Shown here one piece after another: positions 8,120 to 16,958 of a DNA stretch of 64,000 nt (position 1 is the first letter of the stretch; the number at the start of each line of letters is the position of its first letter). The notes under the pieces are model-generated. The model made no database searches. It saw only the letters and a list, made by a program, of their open reading frames with translations, and was not told the DNA's origin. Source of the stretch: Leucobacter luti (GTDB lineage: Bacteria > Actinomycetota > Actinomycetes > Actinomycetales > Microbacteriaceae); NCBI RefSeq assembly GCF_019464495.1, contig NZ_CP080492.1, forward strand, positions 3,100,001 through 3,164,000, given 5' to 3'. The translations under genes were made by a program, and so were the position numbers.

Positions 8120-9568
8120 ATGACCCAGGCGACCACCACGGAAACGCCCAATGCGATCGACTCTCGTGTCTTTCCCCCGTCTGCGCGCCGCGGCAGCAGC
8201 TGTGGCGAGCTGAAGCTCGGCGAGATTCGTGCGACCGCGCTGACCGCCGAGTTCGGATCCCCGCTCTACGTCATCGACGAAGACGCCGCGCGCCAGCGCG
8301 CTGTCGAGATCCGCACGGCGCTCCAGAGTGAGGCAGCACGAGTCGGCACGTCAGCAACGGTCTACTACGCCACCAAAGCGTTCCTCTGTGTGGAGGTTGC
8401 GCGCTGGATGGCCGAGGAAGGCCTCGCGATCGACGTTGCGAGTGGGGGAGAGCTGTCCGTCGCGCTCGCCGCAGGAGTTGATCCCGCAGTCATCGGGTTT
8501 CATGGCAACAACAAGTCTGAGCGCGAGATCGAGCGGGCAGTGGAAGCCGGAGTCGGCACCATCATCCTGGACAGTGAATTCGAGACCGAGCGGGTGGCAG
8601 TTGCCGCCGCACGCGCGGGAATTCGCCAGCGAGTGCGATTGCGCGTCAACAGTGGCGTGCATGCATCGACCCACGATTTCCTTGCGACCTCCCACGAAGA
8701 TCAGAAGTTTGGCCAGCCACTTGACGCTGCGCCGCGCCTGCTGCGCGAGATCCTGCGCCATGACAACCTTGAGTTTGTTGGCCTGCACTGCCACATTGGA
8801 TCGCAGATCTTCGCGACCGACGGTTTCCGCGAATCCGCGAAGCGCCTGCTCAGCGCGTACCCTGAACTCGCGCAGATCGCGGGTCGCCCGATCCCCGAGC
8901 TGAACCTCGGAGGAGGCTTCGGGATCGCGTACACGAGCGCGGAGGCGGACGAAGCGCCGGCAATCGCGGATATTGCCCGCGAGCTTGCGTCCATCATCGC
9001 TGAGACTGCGTCCGAGATCGGAGTGCCGCTGCCGAAGCTCGCGTTCGAACCAGGCCGCAGCATCATCGGTCAGGCTGGTGTGACGCTGTACACGGTTGGC
9101 ACCACGAAGGCGGTCCAGCTCGCTGGCAGCGACACAGCTGCCGACCCCGTGGATCTCGGCTTTGCTGAACGGCTCTATGTGAGCGTTGACGGCGGCATGA
9201 GCGACAACGCGCGGCCCGCGCTCTATGGCGCCGACTACCACGTGCGGATCGCCAACCGTGTCAGCGACGCAGCGCCCGCGCTCGTGCGCGTGGTCGGTAA
9301 GCACTGCGAGTCCGGTGACATTGTGGTGCAGCGAGACGTGCTCCCCGGCGATGTGCGTCCTGGAGACACCCTCGCGGTAGCCGCCACGGGGGCGTACTGC
9401 TGGTCGCTTTCAAGCAACTACAACTATGTACCGCGGCCTCCGGTCGTGGCGCTCTCAAACGGCTCCGCCCGCGTCATCGTGCGCGGTGAGACCGAAGACG
9501 AACTCCTTGCGAAAAGCGTCTCTGACGCCCCCCGCTTTACCCCAACCACGAACGGAGCAACCAAGTGA
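8120..9568 (+). CDS. lysA: Diaminopimelate decarboxylase
   Basis: PLP enzyme for the last step of lysine synthesis (meso-diaminopimelate to L-lysine), 482 aa. The PLP lysine lies in VYYATKAFLC. HCHIGSQI, NLGGGFGIAYTS and FEPGRSIIG form the phosphate and active-site loops, and GKHCESGD carries the catalytic cysteine from the partner subunit. The ATG at 8120 is preceded by CAGGAG. The stop overlaps the hom GTG by 4 nt, so the two are translationally coupled. It normally follows argS directly; here a PucR-dehydrogenase-permease block intervenes. Confidence 0.95.
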   Translation: MTQATTTETPNAIDSRVFPPSARRGSSCGELKLGEIRATALTAEFGSPLYVIDEDAARQRAVEIRTALQSEAARVGTSATVYYATKAFLCVEVARWMAEEGLAIDVASGGELSVALAAGVDPAVIGFHGNNKSEREIERAVEAGVGTIILDSEFETERVAVAAARAGIRQRVRLRVNSGVHASTHDFLATSHEDQKFGQPLDAAPRLLREILRHDNLEFVGLHCHIGSQIFATDGFRESAKRLLSAYPELAQIAGRPIPELNLGGGFGIAYTSAEADEAPAIADIARELASIIAETASEIGVPLPKLAFEPGRSIIGQAGVTLYTVGTTKAVQLAGSDTAADPVDLGFAERLYVSVDGGMSDNARPALYGADYHVRIANRVSDAAPALVRVVGKHCESGDIVVQRDVLPGDVRPGDTLAVAATGAYCWSLSSNYNYVPRPPVVALSNGSARVIVRGETEDELLAKSVSDAPRFTPTTNGATK

Positions 9569-10875
9569 ACGGATACCGTGATCTGCGCGTTGCGCTGCTG
9601 GGCTGCGGCTCAGTTGGCGCGCAGACGGCCAGACTCATCCTAGAGCACGGTGAGGAATTGGCATCCCGCATTGGCGCGCGGCTGACGCTCGCCGGGATCG
9701 CGGTCCGCGACGTACACGCTCAGCGAGACGTCGAGCTGCCGCAGGAACTCTTCACGACGGACGCGGAGCGCCTGGTGCAGGGCGCCGACATCGTCATCGA
9801 GCTCATGGGCGGCATTGAGCCGGCACGCTCGCTGATCCTGCAGGCGTTGCAGGGCGGGGCTGATGTGGTCACCGCGAACAAGGCGCTCATCGCGGCGCAC
9901 GGACGCGAACTTGCTGACGCTGCAGAGCAGGTCGGTGCACAGCTTTCATATGAAGCAGCCGTCGCGGCTGCGATTCCGATCCTGCGCCCACTCCGCGAGA
10001 GCCTCGCTGGCGATCACATCACCCGCGTGCTTGGCATCGTGAACGGTTCAACCAACTACATCCTCGACCGCATGGACCGCTTCGGAGACAGCGCTGAGGA
10101 CGCCATGCGGGTTGCGAGTGAGCTCGGATATCTTGAGGCTGATCCAACGCTCGACGTCGAGGGGTACGACGCCGCGCAGAAGGCGACGATCCTCGCGAGC
10201 ATCGCCTTCCACACCGAAGTTCCCGTTGACGCCGTGCACCGCGAGGGAATCTCGGGCATCACGCTCACGCAGATCGAGGCAGCGAAACACGCCGGATATG
10301 TCATCAAGCTGCTCGCAATCGCCGAGCGCATCACCTCGAGCGACGGTGTCGCTGGCATTTCGGCGCGCGTGTATCCGGCACTGATTCGCCGCGACCACCC
10401 GCTCGCCGCGGTCTACGGTGGGAAGAACGCCGTGTTCGTGGAAGCTGAGGCAGCGGGCGAGCTGATGTTCTATGGCGCTGGCGCAGGCGGCGCTGAAACG
10501 GCGTCGGCCGTGCTGGGCGATCTCGTCTCCGCGGCACGCCGTCACGTTGTGGGCGGCCCCGGCATCGCAGGCTCGCTGCACGCCGAGCTTCCGATCCTGC
10601 CAGTGGGTGAGGTCAACACGGCCTACCAAGTGATGCTCGATGTGCATGATCAGCCTGGAGTGCTTGCCGGTATCGCTGGCATCCTGGCGGAGCACGGAGT
10701 ATCGGCCGCCAGCGTGGAGCAGGCGATTGTCGAGGGCGAAGCTGATCGCGCCACGCTCGTGATCGGAACTCACGTCGCGCGCGAGGCCGACCTCGCCGCC
10801 ATGGTTGATGCACTGCGCGCCTCCGAGATGGTATTCGCGGTGACGAGCGTGCTGCGGCTCGAGGGCAACGAATGA
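9565..10875 (+). CDS. hom: Homoserine dehydrogenase
   Basis: Reduces aspartate semialdehyde to homoserine, the branch toward threonine and methionine; 436 aa. The N-terminal NAD(P)-binding motif is LLGCGSVGAQTA. GIVNGSTNYILDRM and the aspartate/lysine-rich catalytic region (SELGYLEADPTLDVEGYDAA) are canonical. A C-terminal ACT domain (about residues 350-430, VMLDVHDQPGVLAGIAGIL) suggests threonine feedback control. GTG at 9565 overlaps lysA by 4 nt and the stop overlaps thrB. In many actinobacteria thrC lies between hom and thrB; here it is absent. Confidence 0.95.
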   Translation: MNGYRDLRVALLGCGSVGAQTARLILEHGEELASRIGARLTLAGIAVRDVHAQRDVELPQELFTTDAERLVQGADIVIELMGGIEPARSLILQALQGGADVVTANKALIAAHGRELADAAEQVGAQLSYEAAVAAAIPILRPLRESLAGDHITRVLGIVNGSTNYILDRMDRFGDSAEDAMRVASELGYLEADPTLDVEGYDAAQKATILASIAFHTEVPVDAVHREGISGITLTQIEAAKHAGYVIKLLAIAERITSSDGVAGISARVYPALIRRDHPLAAVYGGKNAVFVEAEAAGELMFYGAGAGGAETASAVLGDLVSAARRHVVGGPGIAGSLHAELPILPVGEVNTAYQVMLDVHDQPGVLAGIAGILAEHGVSAASVEQAIVEGEADRATLVIGTHVAREADLAAMVDALRASEMVFAVTSVLRLEGNE

Positions 10876-11807
10876 GCGCCGCCGCTCCGCGCGCCGTCCG
10901 CGTCAGGGTTCCCGCCACGAGCGCGAACCTTGGGCCCGGCTTCGACACGCTCGGGATTGCGCTCGCCTATGGTGATGATCTCACGGCGGTCACTCGCACC
11001 GAGCCAGGGGCCACCGTGGTGGTGACCGGGGTCGGCGAGGGCGAGGTGCCGACAGATGAGACAAACCTCGTCGTGCGCTCCGCCGCGCACGTCTACGAGC
11101 GGCTCGGACGCACGCTTCCCGGACTGAATCTTTCGGCAACGAACCGAATCCCACACGGGCGCGGCATGGGCTCCTCTGGATCCGCCATCGTCGCCGGCGT
11201 GATGATTGCTGCCGGGCTGCTTGAAAGCGATCCGGTGCAGCCGCTCGAGCTTACCGAGACCGAGCTGCTCGCGTTCGCGACCGAGCTTGAGGGGCACCCG
11301 GACAACGTGGCACCCGCGCTCTTCGGAGGGCTGACGATCGCATGGTCCACTGAGCAGGGTCCGCAGTTCAAGCGCCTCATGGTGCACCGAGGTGTCTCGC
11401 CGCTGGTGCTCGTGCCGAGTTTCACCATGTCGACTGAGCTGGCGCGTAGCCTGCAGCCGAAGCAGGTGCCGCATGAGGACGCCGTGTTCAACGTCTCCCG
11501 CTCTGCCCTGCTGATCGCGGCGCTCACGCAGAGCCCTGAGCTGCTCATGCAGGCCACCGAGGATCGACTGCACCAGGATTACCGCGGCGACGCAATGCCA
11601 GCAACCCGTGATCTCATTCGGGAGCTCCGGGCCGCAGGCCACCCAGCCGTTGTGTCGGGCGCTGGCCCCTCGATCCTGGTGCTGTCTAGCGGCCCGGCCG
11701 AGCGTCTTGCGGCCGCGGATCTTGTGGCGAGCGAACACCCAGACTGGCGCGTGCTGATCCTTGCCGTGGACACGAAGGGTGCTACAGTGGAGCCGATCCC
11801 CGCGTAG
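10872..11807 (+). CDS. thrB: Homoserine kinase
   Basis: GHMP-family kinase that phosphorylates homoserine for threonine synthesis, 311 aa. The N-terminal PATSANLGPGFDTLG and the ATP-binding loop IPHGRGMGSSGSAIVAG are diagnostic, and the C-terminal SGAGPSILVL is the third GHMP motif. ATG 10872 overlaps the hom stop by 4 nt. The next gene begins after a 224-bp leader region, so the lysA-hom-thrB unit probably ends here. Confidence 0.95.
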   Translation: MSAAAPRAVRVRVPATSANLGPGFDTLGIALAYGDDLTAVTRTEPGATVVVTGVGEGEVPTDETNLVVRSAAHVYERLGRTLPGLNLSATNRIPHGRGMGSSGSAIVAGVMIAAGLLESDPVQPLELTETELLAFATELEGHPDNVAPALFGGLTIAWSTEQGPQFKRLMVHRGVSPLVLVPSFTMSTELARSLQPKQVPHEDAVFNVSRSALLIAALTQSPELLMQATEDRLHQDYRGDAMPATRDLIRELRAAGHPAVVSGAGPSILVLSSGPAERLAAADLVASEHPDWRVLILAVDTKGATVEPIPA

Positions 11808-12031
11808 CCCGCGCCCTCGAATCGAGTGGTTCGGTTACCCGAGGCCGGGACGGTTTCGGCGCGAGTCCTCAGTGACACGCACCCGTCGAACTGCCTGTGG
11901 CCGCGGAGTGTGGATCGTTTTCCTCACCGAGACAAGATTGTCCGGTGATCCCGACGCACCTGATGTGCACCACCGCGGGAAGGCTCAGCCACATGCGCGC
12001 GCTTTTCCGACGGCGTTCCGAAAGGAAGAAC

Positions 12032-14222
12032 GTGGAATCCAACGTAGAAGACCAGAACACCCCAGCAGTCGAGGAGACCGCACCGCCGCGTCGCCGCGCC
12101 TCACGCCGCGTCACCGCGGCAGCGGGTGCAACGACCGAGGCGGTCGCTCCGGCGGCAGCTGCTCCGGCGGCTGCTGCTCCGGCAGCCGAGGCTCCCGTCA
12201 CCGCGCCGGTCGCCGCTGAGGCTGCTCCGGCTGCTGCTCCGGCGGCTGCTCCGGCTGAGGCCGCCCAGGCAGAGCCAGCAGCTGAGGCACCGAAGAAGCG
12301 TGCGCCCCGCACGCGCAAGAAGGTCGAAGCTGCCGAGGCACCTGCTGCTGCAGACTCGGCCCCGAGCGCAGAAGCTGCCGCGGGCGACGCCGTTGAGGCG
12401 GCTGAGCCGGCTCCGAAGAAGCGAGCGACCCGCAGCCGTAAGAAGCCTGTTGAGGCCGACGTCGAGGCTCCAGGTCCTGATGCCGAGCCCGCGACGGCCC
12501 CTGCGGCTGCCGATGCAGCTGCGAGCGAGGTTCCTGCTGAGGCTCCTGCTGAGCCTGCGAAGCGCACGCGCAGCCGCCGAGTAAAGACGGAAGAGGCCGC
12601 GCCAGAGGTACAGGCTCCCGAGTGCCGCCGAGACCGCTCCCGCGCAGGCTGAGGGCGACGCCGCAGATGCGGCTCCCGCGCAGCCCAGCGAAAACGGTGA
12701 GGGCGAGAAGTCGTCGCGCAGCAACCGTCGCAGCCGGGGCCGGGGCCAGAAGAACGACGCCGCCGAACAGGCGTCCGAGTCGGCCGAAGCTCCGAGCGAC
12801 AGCGACGACTCGAACAAGGGCGGCCGCGGCCAGAACCAGAACGGCGAGAAGAACCGCCGCAACGGTGACAACCGCGAGAACCGCGAGAACCGCGATGGCG
12901 GTCAGAACCGCGAGAACCGCGAGAACCGCGAGAACCGCGACAGCCGTGACGGCGGTCAGAACCGCGAGAACGGCCAGGGTCAGAACGGGCCGAGCTCCGA
13001 CAAGAACAGCGCCGACAACTCCTCGCGCTCGAGCCGCACCCGTCAGCGCGACCGCAAGCGTCGTGGCGCGGGAGACGACCTCGAGCCGGAGATCACCGAG
13101 GACGACGTCTTGCTGCCGATCGCTGGCATTCTCGATGTGCTCGACAACTACGCGTTCGTGCGCACGAGCGGTTACCTCCCGGGCACGAGCGACGTGTATG
13201 TCTCACTCGGACAGGTGAAGAAGTACGGCCTGCGCCGCGGCGACGCAGTGGTGGGCGCGATCCGCCAGCCGCGTGAGAGCGATGCAGGCAATCGCCAGAA
13301 GTACAACGCCATCGTGAAGATCGACTCAGTCAACGGGCGTACGCTCGAAGAGAACGAGAAGCGCCCCGACGTCGCAGACCTCACCCCGATCTACCCGGAC
13401 ACCCGGCTGCGCCTCGAAGGTACCCCTGACGCACAGCTCGGCCGCGCGATCGATCTCGTTGCCCCGATTGGCCTCGGCCAGCGTGGCCTCATCGTGCTCC
13501 CGAACCACACGGCAGGCACCGCGCTGCTCGGCGAGCTTGCCGAGGCAGTTCGCGCGAACGCCCCCGAAGCGCATCTCATGTTGGTGCTTGCGGACGCACA
13601 GCCCGAGGACGTCACACACCTCGAACGCACCATCCGCGGAGAGGTCGTAGCGGCAACGTTCGATCGCCCAGCAGAGGATCAGGCCACGATCGCTGAGCTC
13701 GCCATCGAGCGCGCAAAGCGCATGGTGGAGCTCGGCCACGACGTGGTCGTGCTGCTTGACTCGTTGAACAGCTTTGCTCGCGCATACGCGCAGGCGCAGC
13801 ACACTCCGACGCGTCCGGCACACGACGAGATCGACGAGTTCGCACTCGGACAGCTCAAGAAGCTCCTCGCGGCCGCGCGCAAGGTCGAGAACGGTGGCTC
13901 GCTCACCATCCTCGCCACGGCGCACCACGGCACGGGCATCGCCGCTGACAAGACACTGCTGCGTGAGGCTCGCCGCGTTGCCAACAGCGAGATCCGCATC
14001 GCCAAGACGCGAGCGGGTGTTGCCCCGGTTGTGGACCTGGCGAAGTCTCGCACGCTCAATGCTGGCACCATGCTCAGCGCTGAGGAGTCGAGCGTGCTCG
14101 ACCTCGTCCGCACCGCACTGCACGATGACGACGCCCCCAAGCGCGTGTTCGAGCGGATCCGTGCGACGACATCGAATGCTGCATTGCTCGCGGAGATCCA
14201 GCGCTCCGGCGGTCTCGCCTAG
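12032..14222 (+). pseudogene. rho: Rho-family protein gene: frameshifted, with degenerate ATPase motifs
   Basis: Occupies the rho position before prfA. GTG 12032 (AAAGGAAG upstream) opens an Ala/Pro/Glu-rich N-terminal region in one frame, which stops at 12652. The Arg/Asn/Gly-rich linker and the Rho core continue one base out of phase to 14222. The RNA-binding OB fold is well kept (LDNYAFVRTSGYLPG, DVYVS, LRRGD), as are AIERAKRMVELGHDVVVLL and NGGSLTILATA. The motor residues are not. The P-loop reads PNHTAGT (13500-13520) instead of PPKAGKT, D-E-R is D-A-Q (13593-13601), the Q-loop SGGVD is gone, and the arginine-finger region reads AGVAPVVD. The core is intact over 370 codons, so it looks selected rather than decaying. 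It is either a non-ATPase Rho relative with a sequencing error upstream, or a broken gene. Typical ATP-dependent termination activity is unlikely. Confidence 0.8.
12585..12652 (+). other. Frameshift interval in the rho-like gene
   Basis: The upstream frame ends in TGA at 12650-12652 and the downstream frame is closed by TAA at 12582-12584, so the phase change lies between them. Reading ...QAPE then AAETAPAQ with one base skipped near 12617-12622 restores continuous composition. No slippery heptamer or prfB-like shift site is visible. Confidence 0.75.
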
Positions 14223-14261
14223 CGAGTTCTCGCGCTCCGCGACCGATCACGGCTTCTCCGT

Positions 14262-14349
14262 CATCCTGCGCGCGCGGAGCACGCCGCGGGATCCAGCATC
14301 ACACTGGATCCCGCGGCTTCGACCGGCTTTCCGGTCGGAGCGCAGGATG
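14262..14349 (+). repeat. Three-way-junction structured element
   Basis: An outer stem CATCCTGCG (14262-14270) / CGCAGGATG (14341-14349) encloses two hairpins. One is a perfect 13-bp stem (14284-14296/14304-14316, 7-nt loop). The other is a 7-bp stem (14320-14326/14331-14337, 4-nt loop). It lies between the rho-like gene and prfA. It could be a terminator, an RNA element in the prfA leader, or a REP-type repeat. Confidence 0.65.
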
Positions 14350-14375
14350 CAGAGCTCACATCACCCGGAGGAAAC

Positions 14376-15449
14376 ATGTTCGAACAGGTCGCGGGGCTGC
14401 TCACCGAGCACGCGCAGCTGCAGGAAGACCTCGCCGATCCGGCGCTCCACGCCGATCCGGCGCGCGCGAAGAAGGTAAACCGGCGTTACTCCGAGCTCAA
14501 CAAGATCAAGGTGGCGCACGAGCACTGGCAGCAGTTGCAGAGCGACCTCGAAGCCGCGCGCGAACTCGCGCGTGAGGACGAGGCCTTCGCTGAGGAGATT
14601 CCCGAGCTCGAGACCGCGCTCGCTGAGGCGCAGGAGAAGGTGCGCCGACTCCTGATCCCGCGTGATCCCGACGACGGTCGTGACGTGATTCTTGAGATCA
14701 AGGGCGGCGAAGGAGGCGCAGAATCCGCGCTCTTCGGCGCCGATCTACTCCGCATGTACATGTACTACGCAGAGTCGAAGGGGTGGAAGACCGAGATCCT
14801 CGAGAAGGATGAGAGCGACCTCGGCGGCTACAAAAACGTTCAGGTCGCGATCAAGACAAACGCGAGCGATCCATCTCAGGGCGCTTGGGCGCACCTCAAA
14901 TACGAGGGCGGCGTGCACCGCGTGCAGCGTGTCCCCGTGACCGAGTCGCAGGGCCGCATCCACACATCAACCACTGGCGTACTCGTGTACCCGGAGGTTG
15001 ATGAGCCGGAAGAGGTCGAGATCCACCAGAACGACCTCAAGATCGACGTCTATCGTTCTTCCGGCCCGGGAGGCCAGTCGGTCAACACGACAGACTCCGC
15101 CGTGCGCATCACGCACCTCCCGACAGGCATCGTCGTTGCCATGCAGAACGAAAAGTCGCAGCTGCAGAACCGTGAAGCCGGCATGCGCGTGCTGCGGGCG
15201 CGAATCCTCGCACGGCAGCAGGAAGAGAAGGCGGCCGAAGCGAGTGCGCATCGTTCGAGTCAGATCCGCACCATGGATCGCTCTGAGCGGATTCGCACCT
15301 ACAACTTCCCGGAGAACCGTATTGCGGATCACCGGACAGGCTTCAAGGCTTACAACCTCGACCACGTCATGAACGGGGCGCTCGATCCGGTGATTGAGTC
15401 CTGCATCCGAATGGACGAGGAATCGCGCTTGGAGGCGCTCGGACAGTAG
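14376..15449 (+). CDS. prfA: Peptide chain release factor 1
   Basis: Class I release factor recognising UAA/UAG, 357 aa. The catalytic motif [18 protein letters not shown] contains the GGQ tripeptide whose glutamine is methylated by PrmC. The PAT-type codon-recognition region lies around residues 180-200 ([18 protein letters not shown]). The ATG at 14376 follows CCGGAGG. prmC, usually the next gene, is displaced here by about 4.7 kb. rpmE, often found between rho and prfA, is absent. Confidence 0.96.
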   Translation: MFEQVAGLLTEHAQLQEDLADPALHADPARAKKVNRRYSELNKIKVAHEHWQQLQSDLEAARELAREDEAFAEEIPELETALAEAQEKVRRLLIPRDPDDGRDVILEIKGGEGGAESALFGADLLRMYMYYAESKGWKTEILEKDESDLGGYKNVQVAIKTNASDPSQGAWAHLKYEGGVHRVQRVPVTESQGRIHTSTTGVLVYPEVDEPEEVEIHQNDLKIDVYRSSGPGGQSVNTTDSAVRITHLPTGIVVAMQNEKSQLQNREAGMRVLRARILARQQEEKAAEASAHRSSQIRTMDRSERIRTYNFPENRIADHRTGFKAYNLDHVMNGALDPVIESCIRMDEESRLEALGQ

Positions 15450-15560
15450 TCCACGCCACACCAGCAGCCACATCCGGCCGCTCAGTAGCCGTTCACCTTC
15501 CTTGGAAGTGGACCGCAGCTGGGCGGCCGAATTGGTCTCCCGCGGGGTACTCGCGCGCGT

Positions 15561-15566
15561 TACGCT
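15561..15566 (+). promoter_or_regulatory. -10 box of the GNAT gene (leaderless)
   Basis: TACGCT ends 6 nt before ATG 15573, and no ribosome-binding site is present. Confidence 0.45.
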
Positions 15567-15572
15567 GATGCC

Positions 15573-16112
15573 ATGACCGCTACTGTGTTGCCCATTGTCG
15601 GACCCGTTGTCACGCTGCGTGCACCGCAGCAGGCTGACCACGCGCCTCTCGTCGCGATTCTCTCCGAGCCGGAGGTCGCCATCTGGTGGGTGGGATACAC
15701 CCCCGAGCGTGTACAAGCCGAGTTCATCGACAGCCCCGAAAGCGTCCGCATCATTGAGGTCGCGGGGGAGTGCGCCGGCGCAATGTATGTGCTGCGAGGC
15801 GAAGACCCCGAATACCCCACCACAGTCATGCACATCTTCATCGGAACTCGATTCCGCGGCAACCGTGTCGGCGAAGAAGCGCTCGCGCTTGCTATCCGAG
15901 CCGAGTTTGCTGACGGAATCAGCCGCATCACCCTCGATCCCAACATCAACAACGAGGGGGTCATCCGAAGCTACGAACGGCTCGGCTTCCAACGCATTGG
16001 TGTGCTGCGTGACTACCAGGTGCGTCCGGGCGGCAAGCTGGAGGACGCCGTGTTCCTCGATCTCACTCGCAGCGACTTCCCGGATGGGCCGCCGCTGCCG
16101 CAACGCAGCTAG
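15573..16112 (+). CDS. GNAT-family N-acetyltransferase
   Basis: A 179-aa acetyl-CoA-dependent transferase. Segments matching the RimJ/aminoglycoside-6'-acetyltransferase branch include VTLRAPQQADHAPL at the N-terminus, the acetyl-CoA-binding motif FIGTRFRGNRVGEEAL (about residues 90-106), and NNEGVIRSYERLGFQRIGVL. The acceptor is unknown. It could modify a small amine or a protein N-terminus, and resistance cannot be claimed from sequence alone. It appears to be transcribed alone from a leaderless promoter, and it starts the block of genes inserted between prfA and prmC. Confidence 0.8.
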   Translation: MTATVLPIVGPVVTLRAPQQADHAPLVAILSEPEVAIWWVGYTPERVQAEFIDSPESVRIIEVAGECAGAMYVLRGEDPEYPTTVMHIFIGTRFRGNRVGEEALALAIRAEFADGISRITLDPNINNEGVIRSYERLGFQRIGVLRDYQVRPGGKLEDAVFLDLTRSDFPDGPPLPQRS

Positions 16113-16164
16113 GCGCAGGCCGCGCGGGGCCTGGTTCCGGCGCTGATTCCTGCTGTGGTGCCGG

Positions 16165-16236
16165 CTCTGGTGCTGGGTTCTGTTCTGGTGCTGGCTTCTG
16201 TTCTGGTGCTGGGTTCTGCTCTGGTGCTGCGCCCTG
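16165..16236. repeat. Tandem 18-bp repeat, four copies
   Basis: Four contiguous 18-bp units of the form YTCTGGTGCTGGGTTCTG, with a few substitutions in copies 2 and 4. They lie immediately after the GNAT gene. A minus-strand frame reads them as PAPEQN repeats. Confidence 0.85.
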
Positions 16237-16274
16237 AGCTGGGGGCTCGCCTTGCTCTGGGGGCTCGCCTCGTC

Positions 16275-16357
16275 GCACTCGCGCAGGAAATCCGAGTTCG
16301 CGCAGGGTGCTTTCCCGGGATTCCTGCTGCTGGAGTGAGAATCTCCTGCGCGAGCGC
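16275..16357. repeat. 83-bp inverted-repeat element, copy 1
   Basis: Ends are near-perfect 17-bp inverted repeats, GCACTCGCGCAGGAAAT (16275-16291) and ATCTCCTGCGCGAGCGC (16341-16357). Homology to copies 2 and 3 extends beyond the ends (about 16257-16380). It is MITE- or REP-like and has no coding capacity. Confidence 0.85.
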
Positions 16358-16492
16358 AACGGCCAGCGGCCACCGAGCGCTCCGCTTATAGCTAAATGCA
16401 GGCTCTCCATCCTGGGGCGCAGGCGAGCCGAGCACTATTGAGCAGCGCACTATGTTTCGCTGTTGCGCCCTGATCTGGGGGCTCGCCTCGTC

Positions 16493-16575
16493 GCACTCGC
16501 GCAGGAAATTCGAGTTCGCGCAGGTTGTTTCCCCGGGATTCCTGCTGCTGGAGCGAGAATCTCCTGCGTGAGCTC
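16493..16575. repeat. 83-bp inverted-repeat element, copy 2
   Basis: Same length and orientation as copy 1. Shared flanks span roughly 16475-16605. The right end has one substitution (GCGTGAG for GCGCGAG). Confidence 0.85.
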
Positions 16576-16799
16576 AACGGCCAGGGGCCATCGAGCACCC
16601 CGGCATGCCCTGCGCCGCTGCCCCTTCTTGCGCCGCTGAGTTGTGCTGCACTGCTGTGCTGCACTCTGCTGCACCATTGCGCTGTGCTGAGCTGCACTGC
16701 CGCACCGGGCCGCACCGCACCGGACCGCAGCTGGACCCTATTGAGCCGCCTCTCCACACTGTTGCGCGTATTCACCCTGCGCAGAGTTGCTCACTCGTC

Positions 16800-16882
16800 G
16801 CACTCGCGCAGGAAATCTGAGTTCGCGCAGGATGCTTTCCGGGGAGTCCTGCTGTTAGAGCGAGAATCTCCTGCGCGAGCTC
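16800..16882. repeat. 83-bp inverted-repeat element, copy 3
   Basis: Third copy in the same orientation, with homology over about 16794-16912. It ends about 75 bp before the MFS gene, so it lies in or next to that gene's promoter region. Confidence 0.85.
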
Positions 16883-16945
16883 AACGGCCAGGGGCCATCG
16901 AGCGCCCCGGCACCCCGAGCGGTGAACCGGGGCGCGGCGGCGGAG

Positions 16946-16951
16946 TAGCAT
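16946..16951 (+). promoter_or_regulatory. -10 box of the MFS gene (leaderless)
   Basis: TAGCAT ends 7 nt before ATG 16959. It overlaps the alternative ATG at 16950, which argues for the downstream start. Confidence 0.45.
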
Positions 16952-16958
16952 GGAGCCT

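Larger units (their letters stand above)
16113..16958. other. 846-bp repeat-rich non-coding region
   Basis: No credible gene. It holds four 18-bp tandem repeats (16165-16236), three copies of an 83-bp inverted-repeat element, and a TGC-rich low-complexity stretch (about 16610-16740). Minus-strand frames here translate repeats and are artefactual. Confidence 0.75.

Noticed and set aside
12585..12652. Programmed ribosomal frameshift in the rho-like gene
   Set aside because: No slippery heptamer, no in-frame stop with an upstream Shine-Dalgarno-like stimulator of the prfB type, and no clear downstream pseudoknot. Mutation or sequencing error is more likely.
15573..16112. Aminoglycoside resistance acetyltransferase
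   Set aside because: The GNAT branch resembles some resistance enzymes, but nothing specific to an aminoglycoside site is visible and the context is not a resistance locus.
14967..16373. Long minus-strand frame (468 codons) antisense to prfA and the GNAT gene
   Set aside because: It lies opposite two well-supported genes, crosses the tandem and 83-bp repeats, and shows no recognisable motif. It is a GC-bias shadow.
16063..16775. Two minus-strand frames sharing the peptide stretch RRRFSLQQQESR
   Set aside because: The shared peptide is just the translation of the 83-bp inverted-repeat element; there is no start signal or conserved family.
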